64,000 bases of DNA from Haemophilus influenzae (GTDB lineage: Bacteria; Pseudomonadota; Gammaproteobacteria; Enterobacterales; Pasteurellaceae). The notes under the pieces were generated by a model. That model ran no database searches. It saw only the letters and a program-made list of their open reading frames with translations, and had not been told where the DNA came from. The translations under genes and the position numbers were made by a program. Every line of letters starts with the position of its first letter. Position 1 is the stretch's first letter. Below, piece after piece: positions 19,845 to 30,686 of the stretch. Where the stretch lies: assembly GCA_923172585.1 (NCBI GenBank), contig OV298644.1, positions 823,427 through 887,426 of the forward strand, in the 5' to 3' direction.

Positions 19845-22800
19845 CTAAAATTCAAATTTATAAAGCAAATCAAACACTTGGTTTGTGCTAGAAACGGATT
19901 GAAAATAAAGCTGAGGCATTAGGCGATAACGTAATGTGACTTCTGCTAAGCCATCAAATAAACCTACGCCATATTTTATTTGTAAGCGATTGGTAATATT
20001 TCCACTTACTGTAACCTTAGATTTATCGCCCACGCCAGATGTACCAAGGTTTAAGTCTTGAATACCAAAAACTTCGCCAATACTGCCCACTAATTTACCG
20101 CTCTTTGAAATGCCTAAACCAATTAATGCTGCGCCAACTGATCCCGTTGAACCCACTTCTCCGCTGCTTTCTAACGAACGACCTGTTAATAAATAAGAAA
20201 GTGCTTGATCTTGTGATTTGCTTGGTTCACTGAAAATAGTGACTTCTGGGCTATCAGCTATGCCAATCACTCTCACGCCAGCAGTAATTTTGCTGTCTTC
20301 CATTGTTTCAGGATTACGAATAGCCTCAATATTCAATGTAGGTTGTGTCGCTTGCCCAGAAAAGCTAATAAGCCCTTTACGAATGAGTAAATCTTGCCCG
20401 AAAGAAGCATAGCGACCTTTGGTTAAATTGATTTGACCGAATAAACCTAAATTGCCTTTATCTTGTTTCACAGAAAGTAAACCATCAAGATTGGTTTTCA
20501 AGCCATAGGCATCAAGGCTAACGTCTTTACCAATATTGATGCGTAAATCAGAGCGAATTTCCATTCCTGATTTCGTTTTTGCGGCAAATTCACGTTTAAT
20601 CAGTTCTTCTTTGCTTTTATGAGGGCCATTTAAAATGATTTCATCTTCGCTCACTGGCTCAGCAGTATCTGGCAGACTGTCAATTTTAATACGCGCCCAA
20701 GGAATATCCACTGTTCCGCTTAAATTCAATTCTTTAGGGTTCGCTTTTATCGTGATATTTGGACTGAAACGTAGCTTCGCCATAGAAGGAATATCCACGT
20801 TGAAATTATTTGCTTGCGCATTTAATTCTGTTGTCCAATGTTCAATATTAGCCCAGTTTGCACGTCCAGTTAAGTTTAAGTGACTATCTACTGTTTCGAT
20901 TTTCCCTTGCAATGTTGAACGGTTATCATTAAAGCGTAGAGCAATATCGCCATCAGTAATATTGACTGGCATAGATTTTAATTTGGTACGAATATTACGA
21001 ATATTGAAGTCACCATTTAATAATGGTTTCTCTAAATTTCCACCGAAACGCAATTTTGATACCACTTCTCCATTTACAGATTCGCCTTGAGTGAGTAGTT
21101 GATTCGCAATACTCAAACTTAATCGTTCTATCGCAAGGCTACCGCCAAGTTGGCGATTTTTCGCAAGATCGTTTAAACGAATATCGCCTACAATTCTGCC
21201 TTGGTTATGCACATTGATGTCTGTTTTTAAAACCAAATTATTATTTTGAATGTCGGCGTTAAGTGTTAATTTTGGAATATCCAATTTAAATGTACGGTAA
21301 TCCAATTTTTGAGAGAAGGCTAAATGATTGCCATCTACGTTGGCGGTAAATTGGAATGGTTTATCCGTAAACCAAGCCACATTTCCTTGCACTTGTAAAT
21401 TGCCTTTGAGGCTGTTTTGTTCGATAAGTTTATTCACTAAATCCAAATTAACACGTTTAAATTGGAAAGGAATATTGCCTTGCTTGCCTGCATTGAATGC
21501 TTGTGGGAAACATAATTCTACATCGGTGTTTTGCCAGCAATGTGAGGCAATATTGGCTTCTATTTGTTTGTTATCGTAAGACACCGCAATCGCTTGGTTG
21601 GATTTTACATCGCCAATCGGAGTTTCAAATTTTACCTGTGAAATTGTGCCTTTCCACTGTTCCAAAGTGCGGTCAAAATGTCCGTTAATTTGTAAATTTG
21701 CAGCAACAGGCTCGCCTTGAGATTTTAGGATTAGTTTGTGATTTTGTTCATCGCCTGATAAATCAAGATCAAGTAAATGGAGTTTAATATTTTCGCCATA
21801 ATGAAGTTGTTCTGCTTTAATATTCAATTTTCCACTCGAGAGTGAGGCATTGTTTATATGACCTTTTATACTTGCTTTGGCTAACTGAAAACCCTGTAAA
21901 TGTAAATTAGATGAAGTTAAATCAAGATCAAGATTAGGTGTCGTAATTTGACCAGAAATCGCCACTCGACCTTTTACTCGCCCTTTTAAATCTGACCATA
22001 ATCCACGTAAATTTGGTGCATTTATATCTAGTGCAAAATCAGAATGATCATCTAATACGCCACTGGCTTTAAGATAATTTTCGCCATATCTAATCTGTAA
22101 ATCAGGCACTGTTAGAAGTACCTTTTGATTGAGCATTGCAGAACCTTTCAAACTGATAGGTTTTGCAGAAAGCATTCCGTTTAAATCGGCTACTGGCACT
22201 TCTACTTGCCATCCTTGAGAGCCTGCAAAACCACGTGAATGCAATTTACCAGATAGTGTTGCAGGCATTACAGGAACAAAAAAACCAATATTCATTTTTT
22301 CTAAATCGGCTTGAATATCCCAGTTTGCACCATTTTTCCAATTCGCATTACCCACAAATTCACTTTTACCGTCTAATGAAGCTATCCCCAATTTATTGAC
22401 GGTGACTTCATAAAGTTTACCGTCGGCATTAAGTTCCACTTGAGATGCGGGAATATAATTCATTCCTGCTACATCGCCCTTAAGTTCAGCGTGATAATTT
22501 AGTAAATCCCCCGTGAGTTTAAGTGTCACATCATTAATTTTGAGTGGCGTCATTGTGTTTACAAAAGCGTATTGTCCTTTTGCCACGTTTAATGTGAGGT
22601 TTAAGGGCATTTTATCTTGTGCTAATTGCACGTCGCCATTCAGTTCAGCATCTAATACGCCTTTTGTTTTCAAAGAAAGTGCGGTGGATTTTTTCAATGA
22701 TCCCGAAAGTGCAAGATCCACATCACTCGCTGGCAGAATTTCTTTTCCAGCGGATTTCAATGGCTCCAAATGGGATTTTAAAGTTAAATCGAGAGGCATA

Positions 22801-23741
22801 TCGCCATCAAGTTGTAATTTACCTTGTGAAGAAAGATTACCCAACGAGCTTTCTACCGCTAATTTTTGTAATTGCAGTTGGTTATCGACGGTATCCGCCT
22901 GTGCAATTAAACTAGACATTTCAACAGATTGAAGCGTTTCGCCTTTTTCATTCACTGCTTGATACTGCCAGTTTTTGCCTGAAATTTCAGGAATATGTAA
23001 ATCAAAAGGAAGAATGATTTCTGATACATTACCTAAAAAAGCAGGCGTTAAAGATTGCTCAATCGTAGCCCAATCTACAGGTTTATTCGGCTGTTTGGCT
23101 TTCAGCTCTGATTTAACTTCAGACAATTTTTTTGCAATCACTGAAATATTGTTAATTTCAGTCGGCGCAATAGTTAAGCCTTTTTCATTATTTAAACTTA
23201 CCGCACTTTTAAAATTTCCAAGCGTAATATTAGTCTGATCAATGTTTACAGATAAATCTTGCACCGCCAAATTTTCTGCATTGATACTAATTGGCAAGGA
23301 AATACGCTTCATTGAGCCAGACTTTGAATTATCAGGCGCTGATGGAGGCAATAATGCAGTATTAATCGCAATCGTCGGTTTATTTAAGGTGAAGTCTCGT
23401 AAACAAACTTCACGTGAAAGCAAACAACCAAAATCAAGCTGTAAACGTGCTTGTGCAATATGTGTCTCAATCCCAGCAGTTTGGTATTGAACATTATTTA
23501 ACACCAAGCCATTTTGTAATCCGCCTTCAATTTGCTCAACGGAAAAATTATCAAGCATTTTATCGGCAAGTTGAATTAAACCTCTTTGCCCCGCATCGAA
23601 AGAAAGCGCCCCAGCAACACCTAAAACAGGCACCAAAATGACCGCACTTCCGATACAAACAGCCTTGCGTACCCAATGTTTTTTATTAGGTTTCTCAGGT
23701 GATTTTGGTGAAGTTTCTGATGCTTGTAGTTGTTCTGTCAT
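19845..23741 (-). CDS. tamB: Translocation and assembly module subunit TamB
   Basis: TamB is the inner-membrane-anchored, periplasm-spanning partner of TamA and belongs to the AsmA-like bridge proteins implicated in phospholipid transport to the outer membrane and in outer-membrane protein assembly. The 1298 residues have one N-terminal membrane span (about residues 27-48, GSAVILVPVLGVAGALSF), a very long repetitive beta-rich region and the C-terminal DUF490 domain ending in an aromatic residue (LLYKFEF), as expected. It follows tamA by nine bases and precedes ppx by seven, forming tamA-tamB-ppx. The long frame is uninterrupted. Confidence 0.95.
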   Translation of the reverse strand: MTEQLQASETSPKSPEKPNKKHWVRKAVCIGSAVILVPVLGVAGALSFDAGQRGLIQLADKMLDNFSVEQIEGGLQNGLVLNNVQYQTAGIETHIAQARLQLDFGCLLSREVCLRDFTLNKPTIAINTALLPPSAPDNSKSGSMKRISLPISINAENLAVQDLSVNIDQTNITLGNFKSAVSLNNEKGLTIAPTEINNISVIAKKLSEVKSELKAKQPNKPVDWATIEQSLTPAFLGNVSEIILPFDLHIPEISGKNWQYQAVNEKGETLQSVEMSSLIAQADTVDNQLQLQKLAVESSLGNLSSQGKLQLDGDMPLDLTLKSHLEPLKSAGKEILPASDVDLALSGSLKKSTALSLKTKGVLDAELNGDVQLAQDKMPLNLTLNVAKGQYAFVNTMTPLKINDVTLKLTGDLLNYHAELKGDVAGMNYIPASQVELNADGKLYEVTVNKLGIASLDGKSEFVGNANWKNGANWDIQADLEKMNIGFFVPVMPATLSGKLHSRGFAGSQGWQVEVPVADLNGMLSAKPISLKGSAMLNQKVLLTVPDLQIRYGENYLKASGVLDDHSDFALDINAPNLRGLWSDLKGRVKGRVAISGQITTPNLDLDLTSSNLHLQGFQLAKASIKGHINNASLSSGKLNIKAEQLHYGENIKLHLLDLDLSGDEQNHKLILKSQGEPVAANLQINGHFDRTLEQWKGTISQVKFETPIGDVKSNQAIAVSYDNKQIEANIASHCWQNTDVELCFPQAFNAGKQGNIPFQFKRVNLDLVNKLIEQNSLKGNLQVQGNVAWFTDKPFQFTANVDGNHLAFSQKLDYRTFKLDIPKLTLNADIQNNNLVLKTDINVHNQGRIVGDIRLNDLAKNRQLGGSLAIERLSLSIANQLLTQGESVNGEVVSKLRFGGNLEKPLLNGDFNIRNIRTKLKSMPVNITDGDIALRFNDNRSTLQGKIETVDSHLNLTGRANWANIEHWTTELNAQANNFNVDIPSMAKLRFSPNITIKANPKELNLSGTVDIPWARIKIDSLPDTAEPVSEDEIILNGPHKSKEELIKREFAAKTKSGMEIRSDLRINIGKDVSLDAYGLKTNLDGLLSVKQDKGNLGLFGQINLTKGRYASFGQDLLIRKGLISFSGQATQPTLNIEAIRNPETMEDSKITAGVRVIGIADSPEVTIFSEPSKSQDQALSYLLTGRSLESSGEVGSTGSVGAALIGLGISKSGKLVGSIGEVFGIQDLNLGTSGVGDKSKVTVSGNITNRLQIKYGVGLFDGLAEVTLRYRLMPQLYFQSVSSTNQVFDLLYKFEF

Positions 23742-23750
23742 AAATTCACC

Positions 23751-25486
23751 TTAAATTTCTGTACCAAGTCCAATGTAAAATTGAATATTTTTGCTGTTAT
23801 CTTTATCACGAATGGGTGTGGCAATATCAAATTTAATCGCACCCACTGGGGATGCCCAACGCACACCAACGCCTGCGCCATAACGCAATTCTTTTGCCGT
23901 GTAATTATCGGCAGCTAATCCACTATCTGCAAAAGTTGCCGCCCACCAATTCGGATAAACTTGATATTGATATTCTAAAGAAGCGGTAAGCAATCGCGAA
24001 CCACCAACTAATTTTCCGTTTTTATTTTTAGGCGCAATTTTTTTATAGCCGTAACCGCGCACACTACGATCGCCACCAGCAAAGAAACGCAGTGTAGGCG
24101 GAATTTTTTCAATATCCTTTGTATGTAAATACCCGATTTCAGCACGAGCAACGATACGATGATTTTCTGCATAAGTACGAACCCACGCGCTAGATGCTTG
24201 CACTTTTATAAAAGAAGATTCTGATAGCCAAATTCGTTTGCTTAAATCAAAAGTAATTTTTTGCACATCGCCCCAAGTGGCAAAGGAACCACCACGTAAT
24301 CGAGTGCGAGTAAATCCAACAGTTGGATAAAGAAGTAAGGTTTTATCAGTGATATCCGCTTGTGTAAAACTGTCGTATCGCGCACGAAGTCCGCCAAAAT
24401 ATTGCCAACCACGCGCATTATTCCAATAACGTAACGCTGACAACGTAAGCACTCTCGTATTGGTATCATTCTCTTTTTCACCTTCCCAACCGACGGCAAA
24501 ATCATAGTAATAATTTAATGGATTTTTAAGCAGTGGCATTCGATAAGTTGCCTCTAGCGTTTGTTTCGGTGCAGAGAGATAAAGATTTGAACGCAAACTA
24601 TGTCCACGGCTATTAATCCAAGGTTTTGTCCAGCCTATTTGTCCGTGAACGCCGCCATCAGTGGCAAAGCCAACACCCAGTTCCATCGCATTTTTTTACG
24701 TGGATAAAGAATGATTTCTATATCTACCGTTTTACTTTTATGATTGATATTAGGTTGAACTAATACTGAACTAAACCAATTTGAAGATGAAAAATCGCTG
24801 GTTAAATCCGATAAATTATTCATTAAATATGGATCGCCAGATTTGATGTTAAGAATATTATTTAGGTAATCATCCCGAATTTGTGAATGGCTAAAAGTAA
24901 TATTGCCATAATGATAACGAACGCCACTATCAAATAACATTCGCCACCATGCTTGATGGGTTTCAGGGCTGATTTCTAAACGTGAAATTTTAAAGTTCCC
25001 ATCAAAATACCCACGATTTAATGCTAAACGTGAAATCGCTGTTTTGTAATCATCGTAAGTTTGGTGCTCAACCAAAACGCCTTCTTTTGGCAAGTTTTTA
25101 CGTAGCGCATCAAAATTTTCATCTTGTGCGGCTTCTCCCTCAATTTGCACATCAGTCCCCGCAATTTTTGTTGGCTCGCCTGGTGTAACATGAGCAATCA
25201 ACAAATCGCGTTTGCCTTGACGCTGTTTTCGTTCAAAACGCACGGAAGATTCATAATAACCAAACACACGCAAACCACGATCCACGGCTTTGGTTACCAA
25301 ATGTTGATAGCGTTCAGAGCCATCCATTTCTTCTTTATTAATCAAATTAACATTGAGATCTGTATTACGCACAGCACGGAAACCACGAATGCCTTGAACT
25401 TCAATATCAACAGTTTGTTCAGCAAATGCAGGAAAGCAACTTAATGCTAAAAAAAGTGCGGTGAGTTTTAGCGATATTTTTTTCAT
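23751..25486 (-). pseudogene. tamA: Outer-membrane assembly factor TamA, frameshifted as read
   Basis: TamA is a BamA-family (Omp85) outer-membrane protein working with TamB. The first part (start 25486) has a cleavable signal peptide ending PAFA and three POTRA domains. The second part, in the next frame from about 24690 down to 23751, is the 16-strand barrel, with the hallmark [12 protein letters not shown] and a terminal FYIGLGTEI. The break falls in seven A on the coding strand (plus T 24691-24697); eight would give [17 protein letters not shown] and 578 residues, the normal length for the family. I infer a homopolymer undercall. Confidence 0.92.
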
Positions 25487-25587
25487 TTTGAGGGCTAAAT
25501 TTTTTGAGTAAATTGCACTATAGTCTACCGAGAAGTTGGTTAGGATCCAATATTTTCAGTGCATTTTGTCGGGTTTTCATAAAGAAA

Positions 25588-25615
25588 TACCGCACTTCAT
25601 TGCCAAAGTGCGGTA
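25588..25615 (-). terminator. Terminator of slyD from an uptake-signal pair
   Basis: ACCGCACTT and AAGTGCGGT form a stem with T residues following on the minus strand, just past the slyD stop codon. Confidence 0.8.
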
Positions 25616-25634
25616 AATTTTTGAGCTGTTTTAA

Positions 25635-26207
25635 TTAGTGACCGCCGCAACCACAGCTGCCGTGATTATGTTCGTGGTTATGTTCGTGATGATGACCACC
25701 ACAGCCACAACCGTGACCTTCTTCGTCATCATCGTGGCTGTGCGCACCGTGAACGTGGCCGTGAGCAATTTCTTCTAACGTTGCTTCACGCGCTGCAACA
25801 ACCTCTACGGTGAAATGTAATTCTTGACCCGCTAACATGTGATTTCCATCAACTACAACTTCATCGCCATCGATTTCAGTAATCACTACTGGAACTGGGC
25901 CAATGTCAGTATCCGCTAAGAAACGCATACCGACTTCAAGTTCATCAACACCTTGGAATACATCTTTTGGTACACGTTGAACCATATTTTCGCTGTATGC
26001 GCCGTAACCTTCTTCAGGTTGTACACGTACTTCAAATTTGTCGCCAACTTCTTTACCTTCAAGTGCTTTTTCAAGACCGACTACTAAATTATTGTGACCT
26101 TGTAAATATTCTAGTGGTTGATTTACTGGAGCTTCATCGACCAATACGCCATCTTGTGTGCGAACTTGGTAAGAAATGCTCACCACTACATTTTTTTCTA
26201 CTTTCAT
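25635..26207 (-). CDS. slyD: FKBP-type peptidyl-prolyl isomerase and metallochaperone SlyD
   Basis: SlyD combines a prolyl isomerase domain, an inserted-flap chaperone domain and a metal-binding tail. The 190 residues open with VSISYQVRTQDGVLVDEAP and PLEYLQGHNNLVVGLEKAL, the FKBP core, followed by the insert domain (residues 70-130). The last 45 residues are a His-, Cys- and Gly-rich tail (GHGCGCGGHHHEHNHEHNH) that binds nickel and is known to assist hydrogenase or urease maturation. H. influenzae has a nickel-dependent urease, so that role is plausible. Single gene with its own AAGGAAAA ribosome site. Confidence 0.95.
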   Translation of the reverse strand: MKVEKNVVVSISYQVRTQDGVLVDEAPVNQPLEYLQGHNNLVVGLEKALEGKEVGDKFEVRVQPEEGYGAYSENMVQRVPKDVFQGVDELEVGMRFLADTDIGPVPVVITEIDGDEVVVDGNHMLAGQELHFTVEVVAAREATLEEIAHGHVHGAHSHDDDEEGHGCGCGGHHHEHNHEHNHGSCGCGGH

Positions 26208-26286
26208 TATGTTTTCCTTATAAAAAATCCGTTAAAAAAGCCGTATCATTGTAACGAAAATTATTCCGCGTGCAAGACTTTACGGA

Positions 26287-26709
26287 TTAATGGACACGAG
26301 GCTCTTCTTCATCTTCATCATCAAAAAATTCCCCATCGTCACCGTATTCATCGTCATCGGCATTTGGGTCTTCAAAATAAGTTCCCCAACCGTCGTAAAT
26401 ACCATTATGTTTTTCTAATAACGGAAGGATTTCTTTTTGTTGAGCATCAATAATTTCAGCTTTTAATTCTACTTCACTGATGATGTCAAAACAGAAAATT
26501 GGTTTACCGTCATCATCTTTAAATTCTTCCGCTTCGGAAACTTCATAGCCCGCTTTAAACGCATCAACCGCAATTTTTTCTAACAAATCAAAATCGTGGT
26601 GTGCAATGTGATGCTCAATAATGTAAAGCGCATTTGGATCACTGCCATCATTAAGTAAATCTTCGATAATTTCACGGGTTTCTGCTTGTAATTCAGCCAA
26701 TTTTGACAT
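26287..26709 (-). CDS. rraB: Regulator of RNase E activity RraB
   Basis: RraB binds RNase E and slows RNA degradation. The 140-residue protein aligns with E. coli RraB (138 aa): EIIEDLLNDGSDPNALY, IEHHIAHHDFDLLEK, YDGWGTYFEDPNADDDEYG and the acidic C-terminal tail. The start at 26709 (MSKLAELQ) has a GAAGGA ribosome site; an upstream in-frame ATG at 26733 lacks one. No operon partner is evident. Confidence 0.92.
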   Translation of the reverse strand: MSKLAELQAETREIIEDLLNDGSDPNALYIIEHHIAHHDFDLLEKIAVDAFKAGYEVSEAEEFKDDDGKPIFCFDIISEVELKAEIIDAQQKEILPLLEKHNGIYDGWGTYFEDPNADDDEYGDDGEFFDDEDEEEPRVH

Positions 26710-26817
26710 AATAAAATCCTTCAACAAGAACAAAAGTGCGGTTATTTTAGTGGATAAATCACCAAAAGTCGCATAGAATTTCGCACAATTATTTTCGATA
26801 AAAAAGAGCCCTTAACT

Positions 26818-27837
26818 ATGCTCGAAAAACTCCCTTATTTGGCATTAAAAACACCGCCAAAAACCACCGCACTTTTAAAGGCTGAATGTGCGGATTTTAT
26901 TGTAAAAGAGCATTTAGGCTATGAAATGTCAGGCGAAGGGGAGTTTGTTGCGTTGTATGTACGCAAAACAGATTGCAACACCTTATTTGTTGGCGAAAAA
27001 TTAGCTAAATTTGCCGGTATTTCTGAACGCAATATGGGATATGCAGGGTTGAAAGATCGTCGAGCGGTGACAGAACAATGGTTTTGCTTGCAAATGCCAG
27101 GAATGGAAACGCCCGATTTCAGTCAATTTGAATTAGATGGCGTAGAGATTTTAACGGTTACTCGACATAACCGAAAAATTCGCACGGGTAGCCTTGAAGG
27201 AAATTATTTCGATATTTTATTACGTGGTGCAGAAGAATCTGATGAGCTTAAAGTGCGGTTGGATTTTGTGGCAAATTTTGGTTTCCCCAATTATTTTACG
27301 GAACAACGTTTTGGTCGGGAAGGCCATAACCTCACGCAAGCCTTGCGTTGGGCTCAAGGGGAAATCAAGGTAAAAGATCGCAAAAAACGCAGTTTTTATC
27401 TTTCCGCCGCACGCAGTGAAATTTTTAATTTAGTTGTGGCTGCGCGTATTGCAAAGGGCGCAACAAATCAAGTTTTACCAAATGATATTGTGCAATTAGC
27501 AGGTTCGCATAGTTGGTTCAAAGCGGATGAAAAAGAAGACTTAACTGCCTTGCAAGTGCGGTTAGAAAATCAAGATATTTTACTCACTGCTCCTTTAATT
27601 GGCGAAGATATTTTAGCAGCAAGCGATATTGAAAATGAAATCGTAAATCAACATTCAGCTTTCGATCCTTTAATGAAACAAGAAAGAATGAAAGCAGTGC
27701 GTCGCCCATTGTTAATGAAAGCAAAAGGGTTTTCTTGGGCATTTGAGCCAGAAGGCTTGCGTTTAAAATTTTATTTGCCAGCAGGCAGTTATGCCACGGC
27801 ATTAGTTCGTGAGTTAGTAAATTACACAGAAGAATAA
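26818..27837 (+). CDS. truD: tRNA pseudouridine(13) synthase
   Basis: TruD modifies U13 of tRNA-Glu. The 339 residues match the family, with the catalytic Asp80 in the signature [15 protein letters not shown] and the [14 protein letters not shown] motif of the TRUD insertion. It is followed after nine bases by surE, the conserved truD-surE order of gamma-proteobacteria. The reading frame contains several uptake signals, for example near 26865 and 27251. Confidence 0.95.
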   Translation: MLEKLPYLALKTPPKTTALLKAECADFIVKEHLGYEMSGEGEFVALYVRKTDCNTLFVGEKLAKFAGISERNMGYAGLKDRRAVTEQWFCLQMPGMETPDFSQFELDGVEILTVTRHNRKIRTGSLEGNYFDILLRGAEESDELKVRLDFVANFGFPNYFTEQRFGREGHNLTQALRWAQGEIKVKDRKKRSFYLSAARSEIFNLVVAARIAKGATNQVLPNDIVQLAGSHSWFKADEKEDLTALQVRLENQDILLTAPLIGEDILAASDIENEIVNQHSAFDPLMKQERMKAVRRPLLMKAKGFSWAFEPEGLRLKFYLPAGSYATALVRELVNYTEE

Positions 27838-27846
27838 GGAAATATA

Positions 27847-28596
27847 ATGCGAATTTTAGTTAGTAATGATGATGGTTTTCACGCGGAAGGCATTCAAGTT
27901 TTAGCAACGGAATTAAGAAAAATTGCAGAAGTCATTATTGTTGCACCCGATCGTAATCGAAGTGCGGCATCAAGCTCGCTCACATTGGTTGAGCCATTGC
28001 GCCCACGCCATTTAGATAATGGCGATTATTGTGTAAATGGCACGCCTGCAGATTGCGTACATTTAGCGTTAAATGGATTTTTATCTGGTCAAGTGGATTT
28101 AGTGGTATCAGGTATTAATGCAGGTTGTAATATGGGCGATGATACGATTTATTCAGGCACATTAGCTGCAGCCCTTGAAGGTCGCCATTTAGGGCTGCCT
28201 GCTATTGCGGTTTCGTTAGATGGTCGTCAGCATTATGAAACAGCAGCACGAGTGGTATGTGATCTCATTCCTAAATTACATCATCAATTATTAAACCCTC
28301 GTGAAGTGATTAACATCAATGTACCAGACTTACCTTTTGAAGAATTAAAAGGTTACAAGGTGTGTCGCTTAGGTTATCGTTCATCTTCCGTTGAAGTCAT
28401 TAAACAAAAAGATCCTCGTGATGAAACCATTTATTGGATTGGCCCTTCAGCATTACCTGAAGATGAAAGCGAAAGAACAGATTTTTATGCCGTGAAGAAT
28501 GGTTATGTGTCTATCACACCAATTCAAGCGGATCTTACCGCATATCATTCATTGCTTTCTTTGCAAAATTGGTTAGAGCAGGAATTTACCAAATAG
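27847..28596 (+). CDS. surE: 5'/3'-nucleotidase and survival protein SurE
   Basis: SurE dephosphorylates nucleoside 5'- and 3'-monophosphates and contributes to stationary-phase survival. The 249 residues contain the metal site [13 protein letters not shown] (Asp8, Asp9), the SSSLT loop and [18 protein letters not shown], all family signatures. An AAGGA site precedes the ATG. It belongs to the truD-surE-yqaA-lipoprotein-nlpD run. Confidence 0.96.
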   Translation: MRILVSNDDGFHAEGIQVLATELRKIAEVIIVAPDRNRSAASSSLTLVEPLRPRHLDNGDYCVNGTPADCVHLALNGFLSGQVDLVVSGINAGCNMGDDTIYSGTLAAALEGRHLGLPAIAVSLDGRQHYETAARVVCDLIPKLHHQLLNPREVININVPDLPFEELKGYKVCRLGYRSSSVEVIKQKDPRDETIYWIGPSALPEDESERTDFYAVKNGYVSITPIQADLTAYHSLLSLQNWLEQEFTK

Positions 28597-28604
28597 AGAA
28601 AAAT

Positions 28605-29182
28605 ATGAAAATTTTCGGCACGATGTACGATAAAACGATGGAATGGTCAAAACATCGTTTTGCTGCTTTTTGGCTCTCTTTTGTAAGTTTTATTGAGGCG
28701 ATATTTTTCCTATTCCGCCCGATGTGATGTTGATCCCAATGTCTATGTCAAAGCCAAAAAGCGCGGTGAAATTTGCATTTTATACGGCAATTGCGTCTGT
28801 AATCGGCGGAATTATCGGTTATGCTATTGGTTTTTATGCAACGGACTGGGTGGAAAACATTGTGCAACAATGGGGATATGCTGCGCATTGGGCAAAAGCC
28901 GTCAGTTGGTTTGAGCAATGGGGCGTATTAGTTGTGTTTGTGGCGGGTTTTAGCCCAATTCCTTACAAGGTGTTTACGCTCTGCGCTGGAGTAATGCAAA
29001 TGGCATTTTTCCCTTTTGTTATCACCGCATTTGTTTCACGTTTAGCGCGTTTCTTGCTAGTAGCAAAATTAGCTGCATGGGGCGGTGAAAAATTCGCAGC
29101 AAAATTGCGAAAATCTATTGAGATTATTGGCTGGTCAGTGGTTGTACTGGCTGTAATCGCTTATTTTATACTGAAAAATTAG
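28605..29182 (+). pseudogene. yqaA: YqaA-like DedA/SNARE-associated membrane protein, frameshifted as read
   Basis: This is a DedA-like (VTT domain) inner-membrane protein. The start at 28605 gives KIFGTMYDKTMEWSKHRFAA and a first membrane segment, WLSFVSFIEAIFF. The frame then breaks at two C (28709-28710). Three C would yield FPIPPDVMLIPMSM and join the continuous remainder (VGGIIGY-like glycine helix, FVAGFSPIPYKVFTLCAG, the VTT core). The restored protein is 192 residues, longer than E. coli YqaA (142 aa). Function is unknown; DedA relatives are linked to lipid-carrier flipping. Homopolymer loss again suggests a sequence error. Confidence 0.82.
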
Positions 29183-29190
29183 GATAGAAA

Positions 29191-29376
29191 ATGAACAAAT
29201 TAAGTCTTGTTTTAGTAGCTGGATTTCTTTTGGTTGGATGTGCATCTGAATCAGTTAAAGATCCAGACGCATTACCAAATGGCATTATGCAACCAGTAGA
29301 AGGCACAGGTGCCGTTGCTGGCGGTAGTTTTATGCCAGAAATTCAAAAAAATACGATACCAACACAAATGAAATAA
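29191..29376 (+). CDS. Small lipoprotein resembling the NlpD N-terminus
   Basis: A 61-residue lipoprotein with signal and lipobox FLLVGC (Cys17). The mature part carries GGSFMPEIQKNTIPT, closely matching GGAWQPEIQKNSLPT in the N-terminal region of NlpD encoded 24 bases downstream. That makes it a probable partial duplication of the nlpD 5' end. It has no LysM or LytM domain and its role is unknown. The ribosome site is weak (AGGATAGAAA) but the position between yqaA and nlpD in the same orientation fits an operon. Confidence 0.8.
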   Translation: MNKLSLVLVAGFLLVGCASESVKDPDALPNGIMQPVEGTGAVAGGSFMPEIQKNTIPTQMK

Positions 29377-29399
29377 TAACGGAACAATAAGGAATAACT

Positions 29400-30617
29400 A
29401 TGAAAAAATCATTTCTCTTACTCCCTTTGAGTCTTGTTGTATTATCGGCTTGTACCTCTAATTTTCCTGCACCTATTTCTGATGCAGATGGAAATTTTTC
29501 CCCTAGTGTAATACAATCTGTAAATGGCAGTAATGTAGGTGGTGCTTGGCAACCTGAAATTCAAAAAAATTCATTACCTACAACAGGAAATATGGTCACG
29601 CCACAACCAAATTTTCAACCGATTAATCAACAACCAACAATGCCAACAGCACCTGCACAACCTGCATTTCAACCCTCTCCGAAAACCGTAGTTAGTGCAC
29701 CGACAGTACAAACAAAAACAGTTACCAAAACAGTCGCTGATTGTGTAGATGGACAGCATATTAATATCCCACGTAATCCAAATACCAATGTGCCAGATTA
29801 CAGCAAAATCTCAAAAGGCTCTTACAAAGGCAATACCTATAAAGTAAACAAAGGCGATACAATGTTCTTAATCGCTTACTTGGCGGGGATTGATGTAAAA
29901 GAATTGGCGGCGTTGAATAACCTATCCGAACCTTATAATTTAAGTTTAGGGCAGGTTTTAAAGATTTCTAATTGTAGCACAAAAACGGTTACTACAACGG
30001 TTTCTGTAAAACAACCTGCAGTCACAGCATCAACAGCAACGCCAGTTAAACCAGCAGTCACTTATACTCCGGGCGCAAACGGTACTCAAATAGGATCTGA
30101 CGGTACTATTATTGGCCCAATTAAATCAGAGGCTGGCACATCGCCTAGTGTACCTGTGGCAACTTCATCAACACAGGTTACATCATCTGTAAATAATGCG
30201 AATAGCACACCAATTAATTCCAATGTCGTTGCGCCAATCGCCTCAAATGTTGTGTGGCAATGGCCGACTTCAGGTAATATCATCCAAGGTTTCTCAAGCA
30301 CAGATGGCGGTAACAAAGGAATTGATATTAGTGGTTCACGAGGACAAGCTGTAAAAGCGGCTGCAGCAGGGCGAATAGTGTATGCAGGCAATGCTTTACG
30401 TGGTTACGGTAATTTAATTATCATCAAACATAATGATGATTTTTTAAGTGCCTATGCGCATAACGACAAAATTCTTGTCGCCGATCAACAAGAAGTCAAA
30501 GCAGGTCAAGACATCGCCAAAATGGGAAGTTCTGGTACAAATACCGTGAAACTCCACTTTGAAATTCGCTATAAAGGTAAATCAGTGGATCCAGTACGTT
30601 ACCTACCAAGACATTAA
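29400..30617 (+). CDS. nlpD: Lipoprotein NlpD/LppB, LysM and LytM (M23) domains
   Basis: NlpD is the outer-membrane lipoprotein that activates amidase AmiC during cell separation. The 405 residues show a lipoprotein signal with Cys18 (VVLSAC), a Pro/Gln/Thr-rich linker, a LysM domain at about 145-192 (YKVNKGDTMFLIAYLAGID) and a C-terminal M23 domain. The M23 domain is degenerate: it starts GGNKGIDISG, without the zinc-binding His of active peptidases, as in E. coli NlpD. This gene is the upstream boundary of the tna island. Confidence 0.95.
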   Translation: MKKSFLLLPLSLVVLSACTSNFPAPISDADGNFSPSVIQSVNGSNVGGAWQPEIQKNSLPTTGNMVTPQPNFQPINQQPTMPTAPAQPAFQPSPKTVVSAPTVQTKTVTKTVADCVDGQHINIPRNPNTNVPDYSKISKGSYKGNTYKVNKGDTMFLIAYLAGIDVKELAALNNLSEPYNLSLGQVLKISNCSTKTVTTTVSVKQPAVTASTATPVKPAVTYTPGANGTQIGSDGTIIGPIKSEAGTSPSVPVATSSTQVTSSVNNANSTPINSNVVAPIASNVVWQWPTSGNIIQGFSSTDGGNKGIDISGSRGQAVKAAAAGRIVYAGNALRGYGNLIIIKHNDDFLSAYAHNDKILVADQQEVKAGQDIAKMGSSGTNTVKLHFEIRYKGKSVDPVRYLPRH

Positions 30618-30628
30618 TCTTCCTGTAA

Positions 30629-30672
30629 AAAGTGCGGTAAAAAATCTCAATAAATTTTCACCGCACTTTTTT
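30629..30672. repeat. Left 44-bp direct repeat of the tna island (also nlpD terminator)
   Basis: It contains AAGTGCGGT and ACCGCACTT around AAAAAATCTCAATAAATTTTC. It differs at only two positions from 33733-33776. As an inverted uptake-signal pair followed by T residues it also serves as the nlpD terminator. Confidence 0.93.
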
Positions 30673-30686
30673 TATTAAAAATATTC

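Noticed and set aside
22513-22932. 139-codon open frame antisense to tamB
   Set aside because: It is a shadow of the long tamB frame, with no ribosome site or family resemblance.
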